A stretch of DNA of 64,000 nucleotides from Pycnopodia helianthoides. Its lineage: Eukaryota; Echinodermata; Asteroidea; Forcipulatida; Asteriidae. The DNA lies in NCBI GenBank assembly GCA_032158295.1, contig CM063245.1, positions 6,062,700 to 6,126,699 of the forward strand, given 5' to 3'. Each line of letters opens with the position of its first letter. Position 1 is the stretch's first letter. Positions 1-12,815 of the stretch are shown here, piece after piece. A model generated the notes under the pieces. The model was not told where the DNA came from, searched no databases, and saw nothing but the letters and a program-made list of their open reading frames with translations. The translations under genes and the position numbers were made by a program.

Positions 1-2308
1 TGTTGATTTGACATCTACACTTTATATGGTAACGTTTTGCGGTGTGATCATGTTGACATTAGTCCCTCTTATGAGGGTGTGTGGTTCAAGAGGAACGAAT
101 GGACTCATTGTTTCGGAGCAGTTTATGCTCTATCCGTTGCCAGCAGTGGTGAAACTGGGATAACATTTTCTTTTTTTTGGGGGGGGGGGGCCACAGGGGT
201 GCACTATTTTTGTAGGGGAGCACTCCTGGCAAATCAATACTCTTTGCAATTTATTTTGTTTGCATTTTCCTAAACGAGCCCTTTAAAAATCCCTCTTATT
301 ATTATGTCATTTACTATTTTTATTAAGATAACCTGACGAAGAGGCAAAAACAAATACATTGTCTGCGTGTAAATAAAACTAACAGCAATTGTGGGGAGGG
401 GGCACGTGCACCCCTGTGAGCCCTACGCCCCCCCCCCCTCCCCACCCCTTTTAGTTTACTATACTGTGAGTTTCTCTCTACCATTGAGCGAAAGATGTAA
501 AAGTTTACGTTTTCATTTTGCTTTTCTGTGTGTTTTCGTGTATCGGGTTTGCTTTATAATTTAACACGTAGTTCAGTGTTTTGTTTTTGTAAAGTTCATG
601 CATCCTTCTGCAAAGGAAGTCTAGGATGCCCTTTATTGTGGACAATGGTATTCTTGCGCCATTCTGGCATGTTCCCAAGAGACTTATACAACTTTAAAGT
701 TTTCAGTGAATTCTTTTTACCTGTCGTAGTAAGTCAACCCAGTTTATAGACATGGGATCAGTTTAATTAATACCAAACCTATTAAGGAAGTAAACAGGTG
801 ATCTCACACTTTCGAAGTGTTGGAGAACATAATCATGTTTCTCTCTACCCTACCTGCATAGCACTCCCGTCCATTGAGTCCAGCGGCCCGGGTGGCCTCC
901 ATCAGAGCTTCGCAGCACGGGGCGCTCATCGGCCAGAGGGCGGGGTTCGCAACCGCCAAGGGGCTCGGATACATCCACTGGATTGAAACAGCTTTTGTCG
1001 ACTCACGCGGTAGATGTTGGCTTTGAGGTAGTGCCACCATGGGTGTTGGTCGCGATATCATCGGGTTGTCTGGGTGTTGTTGGCGAGCATCTTGTCCCTG
1101 CAGAGTAACCGGTTCCGCTGCCTCCCTCCCGCTGTTACTGTTACAGCTTTCTGTTTGGTTGGTCCTCGAAGAGGTGCTCTGCCAACTTGAAAAATCTGCT
1201 TTGTCAGGTTTTGCGTAGAGAACGTCATGTTCAATCGATTCCATATTAATATAAAACTTCAATGTTTTGGAAGTTTAAACTTTGTTTATTTTCAAGATAA
1301 TGAAACTGGCATAACAGCAGGATTACACTATCTTATAGTTTATCGTTTGTTACAACAGCGTTAATAATCCAAATTGACATTGCCACTTTTTCTGGAATTG
1401 AAAGCTATAGTGATTTGTTCAAGCGAAACCCTTGCATATTTTTTTAACTTGTCGAGCGCCAAAACTAAACCATCAACCCGTTGAAACTTCAGAACTAGGT
1501 CAGTGTAGAACTGGTAACTCAAGTATCAATCAACCATGGACTATTGGTCTGTTCTCCAGTCACTATTTTGTGTTTCGTGTCGAGATAACGACTAGTCTGT
1601 TCTCCAGTCACTATAGTAGGTGACGAGATGACGAGAAACTATATGGTTTATATTGTAATTTTACCCCAGACTTGAATATTTGGAGAAGTTTGTTTGCTTC
1701 ACTTTTGAATTTAACACTCTATAAGTTTAATCTTTTCACAATCAGAATAACATTTTATATACATCTGAAGAATTAACAATTTAATCTGAAATTCCACTCG
1801 AAGTTCATTAGATTTTCCTTTCACCCCGAACGCTTCACAAAACTCTCTGCTTTCCCTTTTTTTGACACAATGTATTTCGTTATGTACAAGAAAAGTCGAA
1901 TAGGTCCTTGCATGACGTCACAGGCTCAAACAACGCCCTCAATGGGGTCATAGGAAGATTTTTGGCTGAGAGCCATGCGTGGCACGTACGCGCTTTACAC
2001 TCCCACTGTTTGACGTCAGCGATGGTGGACAGTGCGAAAGGTCTATTGCTTTGCATATAGGCCTATGTTTAATTCATGTGACAGAGAGAGCAACCCGTTT
2101 TCGCTGATAAAGTAAAACTCCGAAGAACATTTTCACATTAACTAACGGAGTAAAAAGTACATTTTGCAGTCCATTTCGGAGGTTTGGGGAGTTAATGTGT
2201 TTCATCGATACACTAAACAATGAGCTGTAAAGATATATGTTTGTTTTTCGGGCAAAACAATGTATGGTGGGAAGTAAGGACGGTAGCATCATTTTCGGTT
2301 GTCCTGCG
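1..2308. other. Intergenic stretch, one doubtful exon
   Basis: No supported gene. It holds a poly-G run near 180, a C-run near 430, and a dispersed repeat at about 170-440 whose relative lies at about 60480-60680 (shared order of a G-run, a cactcctggc-like or cacttctggcc-like segment, and a run of a-rich words). Two TGACGTCA-type CRE-like words occur near 1915 and 2010. A GC-rich island at about 870-1150 is described separately as a possible exon. Confidence 0.5.
862..1009 (+). other. Possible orphan exon (strand uncertain)
   Basis: A GC-rich block in AT-rich surroundings, preceded by a pyrimidine tract ending in TAG at 859-861 and followed by GT at 1010. On the plus strand one frame is open across it and rich in G or C at third positions, with the stretches ASIRASQHGALIGQ and AGFATAKGLGYIHW. 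The minus strand is also open over the same block (ALMEATRAAGLNGRECYAG followed by a GTAGGG donor-like site), so strand cannot be settled by eye. I do not recognise a family. It could be an exon of a gene extending off the left edge, or a GC-rich repeat. Confidence 0.25.
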
Positions 2309-2941
2309 TTATATGTAGAAATCATCGATCCAGCGGGGTGAACAGTATTTAGCATCACTCCAGTCGTTTGTCTCTCTGTCAACATACATAGTGTTGTCAA
2401 AGTCCTTTAAGTGGTCATTTTCCCTGCTGAACTCGTACGGGAAGAATTTGTGAATTACTAGCATCAGTGCCGATGCGTCGTAACGGTGAATCCCGTATCT
2501 TGCACCCGGCGGATTTATACAAGTAAAATTTAACGCGCACGTGTACATTGGACGCATGTAGTTCCGCTGGACTGTTGAACTGTTGATGATGAGTTGGCGG
2601 TTTGCTGCTACATGCGGGGCGTATGGTGACCGGGAGTACTCTTTCTTGTCTATTCCAAATGCTTGGAACATCAGGTCATTGGTGTACAAGTAGTTATGGA
2701 CGATTGGTGTCTTGGTGAGAGCACTGTAGCTGTGAATGCGGGATAGATACCCATGGTGCTCCACCGCGTACGGGAGCAGCGACCTCAAAGGCTTGGTGAA
2801 CCTCACGGAGGAGTCCGCCCAAAAGATGGCGCCAAACTCGTTCAAGGTCTCCTGTTCCAAAGATATGAGGGGAAAAGTAATGGGCGGTCAGGAAGTTGTT
2901 GCTTTTCCTACCGTTTTGTTGTTGCTATTGTTGTTGTTGTT

Positions 2942-2976
<35 letters not shown>

Positions 2977-4062
2977 TGTTGAATTGATCTATAAAATTAG
3001 CGAGTTGATAGCACTTTTTACAAACCGCACCTCTGGCCGAAGCATTCGCGATCGAACGGACACCAACCTTCATACATTAATCGTTTGTCAGATTCACATG
3101 TTTTGGGGTGAAAAATATGTTGTCGTCGTCGTTTCTTCGTCGTCGTGTCGTCGTCGTCGTCGTTGTTATGTAAGTATTACTTTGTGAGAAGCACTGTAGC
3201 TGTTGATCGTATATAGTATTTTGATAAAGCATTCCCTTTTAAATAATACGGTTTGGAAATTTGTTCACCCTAAAACATTTGAATCTGAGAAAACAATTTA
3301 TGCGTGAAGGTTGGTTTCCGTTCGCGAATATCTGCGGCCAGAGATTCAGTTGGTACCCGCTGTCACCTCGCTAAATGGATGGATTTGACGTTCGTGTGAA
3401 ATACCGTTACAGTGTTGTTTTTTAGTTTTTTTCTCTCAGCAAGTATAGACACTTCAGCTGAAACTTTCACATGTGACTTTTGTCTTATCTTTCTTTATAA
3501 CTTTGCCTACAAATCAGGATTTTGTTGACAAAAGACAATCTATAACTCTACCTTTAAAATGTTCAAGTTACATACCTTGATAATAATAACTTTCCAGGCG
3601 TATGTAAGGAGCGCTGACACGTAGGATGGGTACTTCTTGAAGTCAAATGTCCGCAGCTCGACATTACACAGCGCCGTTACCTTCAGGTTAAAACATAGGA
3701 GTAGCTTAAAGGGAGGGTATGCCTTTGGTAATTACTCCAACATACTGCATGTCGGCCGTAAGTCGACTGCACATCTGATGCAAATTATTCGTTGCGTACT
3801 GTGCCCTTTAAAACAATAATTTATTTCACTATAGGGCCTACCCTCTCGATTGTCGCTTCTGTTTCGAGTCCGATGTCGTAGACAATCACCCTGACCTGAG
3901 GCATGACCTTCTGCACCGTGGAGATCATACCGACCCCCTCTCTCACGTGGTTCGAGGAGAAAGCTGTCACCACCACAAGTTGCCTGTAGAGGGCGTCCAT
4001 GTCGGGCACACTTTGGTCGAGGTCGACAAACATCGGTGCGATCTTTGAGGCTTCACGTCCCA
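2309..4062 (-). CDS. DUF1647-like, glycosyltransferase-like protein (5' incomplete)
   Basis: Three in-phase exons on the minus strand: 4062-3842, 3680-3576 and 2851-2309 (stop TAA-type at the low end), about 289 codons. Acceptors follow AG at 4063-4064, 3681-3682 and 2852-2853; donors are GTAGGC and GTATGT. In order the protein shows LVVVTAFSSNHVREG, VRVIVYDIGL, CNVELRTFDFKKYPSYV, YAWK and FGAIFWADSSVRF, then a C-terminal half with N-glycosylation sequons and several Cys. This order (SSNH, YDxGL, FDFxKYP, WxDSSVRF) is what I recall for DUF1647-type proteins, usually type II Golgi or secreted and thought to resemble glycosyltransferases; the reaction is unknown. The first exon begins mid-codon (2 nt), so at least one 5' exon is missing. 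The gene call is firm, the family name moderate. Confidence 0.72.
2931..2979. repeat. (TTG)n(TCG)n microsatellite
   Basis: Runs of TTG and then about eleven TCG triplets lie in the intron between the last two exons of the DUF1647-like gene. A second TCG-rich array lies at about 3120-3165 in the same intron. Apparent poly-Asp or poly-Val reading frames here are products of the repeat. Confidence 0.9.
3710..3807. mobile_element. 98-bp TTAA MITE filling a short intron
   Basis: Flanked on both sides by TTAA (3706-3709 and 3808-3811) and starting agggagggtatgcctttgg, like the larger element at 4560. It makes up most of the 161-bp intron (3681-3841) of the DUF1647-like gene. TTAA target duplications are typical of piggyBac-type elements; the class is inferred. 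Confidence 0.6.
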
Positions 4063-4559
4063 CTGGGGTTGAATGAGATACAACAAGCAAGTAAGTACAA
4101 CTTCGTATCAATTCAGACCTACATGGGCACCTGGGTATGAGGTTGACTGGATTATGAATTATTCAATGCCCCAGCGACAGGTCGGTGCTTGATTCAAAAT
4201 TGAAACACAGTAGATGGAACAGATTAAAGTGTTTGTAGACGTAATGGATCAATAAAACCAAAAGTGCAAATACAACAAATACAGCATTTCTATTTTAGGA
4301 TTGTGAATGGGAACGATGGTGCTGTCTCAGGTGACGTTATCATGTAAACTGACTAAATTGTAAATTTTAAAATGCCGTTAGTTTCGTTTCTGCGAGTCCT
4401 TTTTTTTTAGTCAACTACATCAGCTAAGTCAACAAAAATTATGCTTACCAGAATAAGGTCACCTGCCAAAATACCATTCCACATATACCATCTGTGGCTG
4501 GTTTCCTGTTCAATTGTGCTTTTATAGCAGAAAAGTGTAAAGCAATATTTGCTGCTTAA

Positions 4560-4932
4560 AGGGAGGGTATACCTTTGGTAAAATACTCCAAACATTAATG
4601 ATCATAAAACCTAATACTTGGTAAGAAGCACTGCAGCTGTTGATAATGTGCAACATGTTGAGAAACGATTCCCCCCTCAGGAATGTGGTTTAAGAGAGAG
4701 GGATTCAAAAGCATTTCAATCTGAGAAACTGAAACGTTTCTCATATAGTGTGTTCCAATTACGGATTATTCTTCCTGCGTGGACATAACCGCTTCAGACA
4801 TTCGGCGATATTTCAAAAAACGCTACTATCTTTTGAAAGGAAATTTTCACAGGTTAGTTTATTGTACATGTATGCATTTATGTAGGATTAAAACAATCGA
4901 ATTGTTCCAAAAACAAAAGGTATACTTTTCGT
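4560..4932. mobile_element. TTAA MITE, agggagggtatacctttgg family
   Basis: Left end follows TTAA at 4556-4559 and reads agggagggtatacctttgg; the right end is an imperfect inverse of it before TTAA at 4933-4936. Internal words (cactgcagctgttga, gagaaacg, ggattattcttcctgc) recur at 26240-26620, so it belongs to a dispersed family. Confidence 0.6.
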
Positions 4933-5810
4933 TTAAACAGCTCTATGAAAATGGGCTCTGGTTGAGTTTTGTACCCAGCAAATAAATAAGCGTTCGTTGA
5001 GAGATTTTGTTATACCCAGTCGTTCCTTTTCCAATTCCTTTTAAATTTACGGAACTTAATTTATTTTTAAAAGCGAGAAGAACAAAGTCTGACCTGTATA
5101 TAATGCTAGACTGGTTACAGTGACTACACAGGCAATCGCCAACACCTTAAACTTCCACTTTAAAATGAAAGAAATAAAACACAAAATTAAAGGGTATGCA
5201 CAGCATTGGTATGATTGTGAATATTAATGTTCACAGATTTACACATAACTTTGGCATAAAGAAGGTGGTTGAAAACTTCCCTTGAAGTATTTTTGTATTT
5301 TTGCTTGATGGTTTGGGGTGTGTGTTTTTTATTTTATTTTTTTATATTTTATTTTAACTTTTTATTAGTTTAACAATTCATCGAGTCCAAAACCCATGCT
5401 TGAAAACAGTAAAAACGTTCCCCTTTTTCCACTAACTTCTCAATTCAGCTGAAACTTTCACAGGTTTTTTTATTTCATGTATTATGTTAGGTCGAATGAA
5501 GTGTGGATACAGGGCTTGACTCCACAAAGCCCTCAGATTCATTTTAAGATGAGTTGTCAATATTACCATAGTGATTTGTATTGTGACATCACACTTTGCT
5601 TGGTAACGGTTCTCACCATGCCGTCACTTTAGAGGTGAAACGGTGATGAACCAAAGGTTATGCGCAGCTACATACGCGCGGCGAACATGATCGGCCAATG
5701 GGCTGTCTTCTTTTGACGTCTAGGCAAGGGCGCCCTACTATAATGACGTCAGGTTCATTAGGTAGTAATCTATCAATGTTGTTTGTCTGCATTGAACTAT
5801 ATGAATACAC

Positions 5811-5836
5811 ACACACACACATACACACACACACAG
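5811..5836. repeat. (AC)n microsatellite
   Basis: A run of CA dinucleotides interrupted once by a T. Confidence 0.9.
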
Positions 5837-6520
5837 TGTGTAATGACCTCCAATCGTGGACCCTCCTTTGTTCAACTGTTTGTCCTGACAAACGTGGACC
5901 CCCATTGTTTTCTTTTGTGATAGCAAACGTGGACCTATTGTCCCTTTTGTTGTAAGTCCTCGGTTTGAAAGTCACTACAAACTCACAAATACTTCCAAGC
6001 TTCATCCAGAAGAAAAACACAGTGATGGGTGATCTCAGCCATACGTTTTCCAAAATCTGCTGGATCTAGACAAAACAGTTTGATATGCAACTGTGATTCG
6101 AGTCATTGTTCGGTCAAAACACCTCAAGCCCACCAGCTTTTCATTTATACTCTCAGCATGGCAACAATCATGTTGCTTTTCTCAGACAACTGATTTCATT
6201 ATCCTCATTAGTGTTTTCATATACTTGTTGCATTGGATTGGTGGGGACTTTCACATAATTTGGGCTTCGTTGCATTAGTCTTCTTGCTTGCGTGTAAGTT
6301 GTAACAGGGGTGAGTTTTCTTGTTGCTGTTTAATATTTTCATTATTTTCTTCCTTGTTTTGTTCTTGCCTGCGTTTGTCTGCTGAATAAAATGTGCGGGG
6401 TTACATACCTGTGGGTAATAGTCATTGAATTTACTTTTGTGACCCCTGACCCACATATCGTCTTTTTATATATTGTCTTCGGTTGTTTTCATTTCATATT
6501 ATGCGTTGTTTTTGTGGCCC

Positions 6521-6560
6521 CTACACTTACACTTACACTTACACTTACACTTACACTTAT
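6521..6560. repeat. (ACACTT)n microsatellite
   Basis: Six to seven head-to-tail copies of the hexamer acactt. Reading frames crossing it give artificial TL or YT repeats. Confidence 0.9.
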
Positions 6561-8557
6561 ACAGTGTCGTCTTTTGTGTTTATTTTGTTTACTTTGTATT
6601 TCGTAGTTTTCCTACTTTTTTGCTTAGTTTTTGTTTTTCATACCGTGTTTGTTCATTGTGTATTGTTTTGGTCGAATAAATAATAATAATAATAATACTA
6701 ACAATCATGTTATTTGATGGCCAAATGTGATTAGGTGTGAGAAACCCAACCCTGTATCCCTCATCACTGCCGCGTGTAAACAATTCCATCATTGAACGCC
6801 CATTTTTTGTATGTAGAGTTCCTAGTCTGCCAATACGCAGAAACAGGTGAATGCGCTGTAAAAAGGGCCAGTCAATAGCCCTTTGTGTTAGTGTGGCCAT
6901 CATTGTAACCAAACCGAGGCTGGACGAATAAAAATAGTCTGGTTCCATTTTTATTTTTTTATTTTATTTTTTGTTTTGTTATGGATTTTAGCATTCATTA
7001 CTGTTATTGGTTATCAGGGAACATGACCAAGATGGTGACAGCATTGTAAAGGTCTATAGTCCCCGTCAGCCCCTGCGTCCGACTTAGCGGCTGCCGCTAG
7101 GGCTGAGGCTACGGCTAGATTGCCATGTTAACGCGTTGAAGCATTAAGGATGGCCATCTTGCAACACCCTTGGCGGCAGCCGCAGCCATAGCCGGCAATT
7201 CAGAAACGGACGTCACAAGTGTGAAAAGAAAAAGAAAGTGTGACAAAACAACCGAAAGTAATTAATTAAGTTGTTTTGTATTTATCTTTCTTGTGTTATA
7301 CTTACATGTAGCTTTACTGCCATCGTCGTGAGAACAAGATGAATCAAATTAATAATGCTATGGAAAAATAAATGGATAATATTATTTATTTAAAATGAAT
7401 TATGCATAAATTGTGCTGAAGTTAAAGGCATATCCCAGACTCTATCTACGTCAATCGTCAAATTTCGCAACTTTGCCTCATATTCCAAGTATTTAAATCA
7501 ACACAAGCGGATTGATATCATTGATGTCGACTGTCACGACATAGGATCAAGTCTCCAACATTGACGTTAATGTAGCAGTATACAATTATGTACATGTACG
7601 TCAAACTCCATCACGTATCCCCAAATCGCAAATGTTCATGTAAAATTGTTCGACTTAAAAATGGTCCGTAATTTTTCACCCCCTCGAAAAGTTCTCTTTT
7701 CACAAGTCATTTAAAGCATATTGTGTAAAATTTATCTCAATATCTTTTTTCTTTTTTTCACGGAAATATTTGTTGAATGTACCTTTAATGGCGCGCTGAC
7801 CGAGCAAATATGCACGATTCAACGCAAATCAAGAATCATCATTGAAATCTTTTTCATCACAAAAATTATTACCAAGTGTAAAAATTCAAAACAACTTGCT
7901 TCGTGGTCTTATTATTATTATTATTATTATTATTTATTCGGCCAAAACATTTAAAATACAAACATGCATATACAAAGTAAGAAATGTCATACATCAAAGA
8001 CAGTCATGATGAAAGATTAATCGTATAACAAATACCAATAAAAAGAATGGATGTAATAGAGGTAAGAGTGAGATAGGGGTGGGGATGAGAAATGAATAGA
8101 AGGGGAGCGGATTGGGGAAGAGAGGATATGGGAGGGAGTACAACAAGCAGAGTAAAGACAATCCAATCTAAGATTGTTTTGTAAAAAAGAAGATGAAGAA
8201 TTTTCAATGGAACCCTTCCCTCAACAGAATACACTCAAGATGATGTAACGTGAAGCCTCCAAATAAGTGACCTTTTATTTTGCCGTGTTTTTTTTATTAT
8301 TTTTTTTTTATGTTTTTTTTTAGACATAACATTTGTCCCAATGTATTGCCATCTACATAGAATACCACAGAAGTTCTATACCGTACAGCGACCCTTTGAA
8401 CCGGCACGTTACTGGTCCCCCATGTCACCCGGTTAGAATAACTGTAAACAACCACCTTTCACCTCTCACTTTCCAAGGAAGATAGTATATGCGTAAAAAC
8501 AGGTGTTTCTTTGATTGATTTGTTTGTTTCTTTTGTTTTGTTGTTTTCAATTTCACA

Positions 8558-8690
8558 TGTTGTTTTATTTATGATTGTTAATGTTGTTTATTTATGATTG
8601 TTAATGTTGTTTATTTATGATTGTTAATGTTGTTTATTTATGATTGTTAATGTTGTTTGTTTAGTATTGTTAATGTTGTTTATTTATTTT
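8558..8690. repeat. 23-bp minisatellite
   Basis: About five copies of a T-rich 23-bp unit containing tgtttatttatgattgtta, the last ones diverged, followed by a (TTTA)n tract to about 8730. Confidence 0.85.
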
Positions 8691-10689
8691 GTTTATTTGT
8701 CTATTTATTTATTTATTTATTTTGTTGTCGTTTCTTTTTCTTACTTTGGCACATTTTATGAATTGGGTATATGGATATAAAGTACAATTGAAAAATCTAC
8801 TATAATGAATTTATTTATTAAAAAATTTATTCATTTGTTCTTTTTTGCTGCTGCTTGTTGCTATATTTCCTGTTAGCTTCAGACAACCCATATGGCTGGT
8901 TGAACAATTTTGTTTTGGGGGGGGGGCGTAGATTTAAACATGCTAGTCATCATTGGACTCGCACTCCAAACAGTTTGTTTTTGACAATGCTTTGAATTCC
9001 GGTAACCGGAAAAACGTTTGTTTTTATAACAACATTGCAGCCAGCCTGTATTTGTCATTGCGTTTTGTTTCTTAAAATACAGTTATCAAACCCTGCAGGC
9101 ACGACTGTGTGGACGAACCTCCACACAAAAACGATCATTCGTGATTGTTTTAAATTTCTACATCGTCCAAGGTCCCCTCCAGCTAGATACTCCTTCATTG
9201 CCATGAATAACACTGAATAACATGTTTGGTCAGCACTAGGTTTGGTTTGCACACCCTTTATTTGACCTGGGAAGGTTTGCTATAGGCTAATAGTGTACGG
9301 AGGTTGTGCCTGTGTTGGTGTGATGGGTGTCGTGTCGAATCATAGAGCAAGGACAAGATGGTCGAGTAGTGTGCCCATAGGCTAATCATGTAGGTTCACC
9401 TTTGGTTTCCTCTGCCCTTTGTATACCAGATATGTATTGGGGAACAATATGGGAGCATAATTAGGGCTAATTACACTAATTAGATATGTGGACGACCTTC
9501 CACACAGGTGCCTTAACGTATTATTAATTAATTAATAAAAACGAACTGAAAACTTTTTATATAAGAAATAAAATGTGTTTTAAAATATCGCCTAACTCAC
9601 AAGGCAAGACGGCCACTTCAAGGTGAGGGCTATACATTTTACTGTTTTGGGCTGTCGACCCAAATCAACTGCATAACACCAGGGGTACGTTGCCACCTAC
9701 TCCTGGGGCTGAAAGAGGGTTCCCCTTCACAGTCCGTAAGGATGTAGACATGGGCATCATCCATGGCTGGTAGAGCAGAATGCACCTTCCCAACTTCACG
9801 AACCTGCATTAATTCCGGCTCGATTATACTTTTTTAATTCTGTTTTGAATTGTTAATTATTTAGTATTATTTTTAACTTTCGTTCTTGTAACTAAAAAAC
9901 AATTCTAGTGCTTCTTGTGTGAAAGAATTAAAAAGAGACATAGCTAATAATGGGTGTGCAGCCTTTTTGAAATTCAAATTTGACCATTTAGTTATGAATT
10001 TGTCTAAAAACTTGGTTAGACAGGGCTAGCAGGAAACTCATACAAACCTGTCAAGTTCATCTGTAACATTTTGGAATGATTTGGGACAACATACGGGGCC
10101 CTAATTTTGCAGCACTCTATGAGCCGCTCGAATAAAGCTCCCTGTGTCAGGTTAACAACTAACAGAACCCTGCGGTCGAAAAGTCAGACATGATTTCCCT
10201 TGAGGAAAGAATGGCCACGGCCAATACCAGTCAGGTCATCATTGAGGGTTCTGCAATCGAGATGCAGGCCTACATCGGCTATTTGTGTACATATTCACGT
10301 TTTGAAACTTTTCGAGTTAGTCTCCAGCAAAGAGTGGGCCTTTTTCTAGGAGATGTCAATTTTATATTCGCGGCCGTCAAACTATAATCAAGAATTCTTT
10401 CCAAACTTTAAAGTGTGCTGTCAAGACGATGTGTCTTTTTTTGTTAGTAAAGTATACCCTCAGTCGGGAGTTTCAAGCACTGCTGAGTATTAGGGTGATG
10501 GCCGAGTAGTACCCGAGTACGAGTATCGAGCATTTTGATATCCGAGCAACGATAGTCCAACAGCCGAGTACCGAGTACTTGGATCCCCGAGTACGAGAAT
10601 GAGTACTTTATTTGAAGAAAAATATACTGCAAAATGAGGTGTTGGACAACATTGTGTGCTTGTTATATAATGATAATAATATCTCTTAA

Positions 10690-11073
10690 AGGAACATTAC
10701 AGAATTGGTTTTTGCTAACAAAACAGTTGCTGGCAGTGTAAGCACTTTATGTAATCCATTATATACATACACTGACAAACATGTAGAAGTTTGAGATCGA
10801 TCGGCCATCTGGGTCACGGGAAAATAGTGAAAAACCGATTACACATTTGCATGAAATCATATAGATTCAAATGAATAAAACGCTCACTGAGCGATAAACC
10901 CCAATCGGAAAATTACTTTAATAATTTCTCATCAAATTTGGCATTTCAGGCAAAAATATTTCCGAGGATGTTTTCTACTATCATCATCATTAGACCGTGT
11001 AAGTTTTATGTAAATCTGTGATCTAAAGTATATTTTACAAGTTTTTTTTCTTACCAATTCTGTAATGTTCCTT
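10690..11073. mobile_element. TTAA MITE, aggaacattacagaattgg family, copy 1
   Basis: Bounded by TTAA at 10686-10689 and 11074-11077. The terminal inverted repeats read aggaacattacagaattgg and its complement at the other end. Two further copies of similar length lie at 17044-17415 and 38270-38645. The TTAA duplication and lack of coding sequence suggest a piggyBac-type non-autonomous element. Confidence 0.8.
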
Positions 11074-12028
11074 TTAACATAAATACATCCATGACACTCC
11101 ATGCTAAAAGTTCACTCGTAATGTGAAATGGTTCAATCTGTTAGAATGGATCTTCTTTGTTGAGTGCAATAATATGGAACTTCAATCTCTTGTTACAATC
11201 CATGGACTTTATATACGAATACAATCTGTTGTACTTTTGGAGTCAATATTTAAAAAGTACATAAACATATCGGCTTTTTCTCCCGTAACTGTTAAAAACA
11301 AAATCATTTTCACATTTTCCCCCTAACACCTTGCTTTCATCAAACCACAGTTCTCTTCAAATGTCATTCTATGATATAGAAATGATATATTAATATTGAA
11401 TGCATCAGTTTTCCTACTTCAGAGGTCGCGAGTTGCCTGGTTTATGTGATCTGCGTCGGCTGGGGTTAAGTCCTGACCCACAGTGGAAGACAACTCTCTT
11501 AACACATAAGTTTGTTGACTTCCCCATGGGCTTAAAGGGTGGCTAGAGTCTATCGTAAAACCATATCACAGACAAAAATACTTACATTTTTAACAGATGT
11601 CTGGGTAATGTATTCGATGGTAACCGAGTCAAGCGGTGGACCTGTTTGGCTGCAACACCCCCGTGCATGCCGTGGTGCGTTGTCAACACACGCTGACAGG
11701 CTTTTTCCACAGTCTAAGAGGATTTTGGTTTGCATTTTGTCAACGTTTTTTTGTTTTACTAAGTGTGTAGCTTACACGTCAATGTATTGCCTGGATTTTG
11801 TTGCTCCATCAATTAAGTGTTATCTTTAGGTTTAATTAATGACAATTATTGACACCGATTTTGTACACAAAGGATACTGGCAGAGTTTTGTCCTGCCCCC
11901 TCCTAACCAAATCACTGACCCCTGTTGATTAACACCTCTCTAGGACGTGTGGCATGGCCCAGCTTAGGATATCATGGCATATGATGAGCTGACCGGTGTG
12001 TAAGAAGTGGGTAACACAATGGAATTAA

Positions 12029-12383
12029 AGGCAGTGGACACTATTGGTAATTACTCAAAATAATTATTAGCATAAAACCTTACTTGGTAACGAGTAATGG
12101 GGAGAGGTTGACAGTATAAAACATTGTGAGAAACGGCTCCCTCTGAAGTGACATAGTTTTCGAGAAAGAAACAAATTTCCAATTAGATTTTGAGGTCTCG
12201 AAATCAACCATCTGAAAGCACACAACTTCGTGTGACAAGGGTGTTTTTTTTTTTCATAGTTATCTCGCAACTTCGACGACCAATTGAGCTCAAGTTTTTA
12301 CAGGTTTGTTATTTTATCCATATGTTGAGATACACCAAGTGAGAAGACTGGTCTTTGACAATTACCAATAGTGTCCAGTGTCT
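12029..12383. mobile_element. TTAA MITE, ggcagtggacactattgg family, copy A
   Basis: Flanked by TTAA at 12025-12028 and 12384-12387; terminal inverted repeats aggcagtggacactattgg and ccaatagtgtccagtgtct. Relatives: 18871-19192, 25590-25944 (reverse), 32638-33019 and a fragment at about 13440-13635. Confidence 0.78.
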
Positions 12384-12815
12384 TTAATCAATTTTAAAAA
12401 GAAGTGAGAACAAACTCGACGGTAATATTGGAGCTGAGTGGGCATGGTTTTTGTCTCCTGGTTTTCGGTTTGATTTTATCGAAAAACAACTACAAGTTAA
12501 TTAGGATTTGAAAACTTAACATGGTGCAAATACACTTTAGCAAAGTTTGTGGATTCACATCTCAATTCTGAGAAGAACCGGCGGTTTAACAACTCGACGT
12601 TTCGATTAGTATGCTCGATCGTCTTCATTACATGTTGTTACCGCAACAGTGTAGGTTTATAGAAAATTTTAAAAGTTATGGCTTACTATACTGTGTAATG
12701 ATTTCAATGTAATTGAGGGGTATGATTGGATGATTATTGTAGACGAAGCCTGTCTGTACTACTATATGCCGAGCCAAGTAAGCATAATCTTTCGTAGTCT
12801 ATTAACCGTATTTAA

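Noticed and set aside
2888..3187. Open frames with poly-Asp/Asn or poly-Val/Ser runs
   Set aside because: They are translations of the TTG/TCG microsatellite inside an intron.
5658..6065. Minus-strand frame with hydrophobic residues and a GTGAGT donor at 5986, as a possible first exon of the DUF1647-like gene
   Set aside because: The phase would fit, but the frame has no ATG start, other frames look equally coding-like, and no family residues support it.
6391..6683. Overlapping plus-strand frames rich in TL and YT
   Set aside because: Produced by the ACACTT hexamer array.
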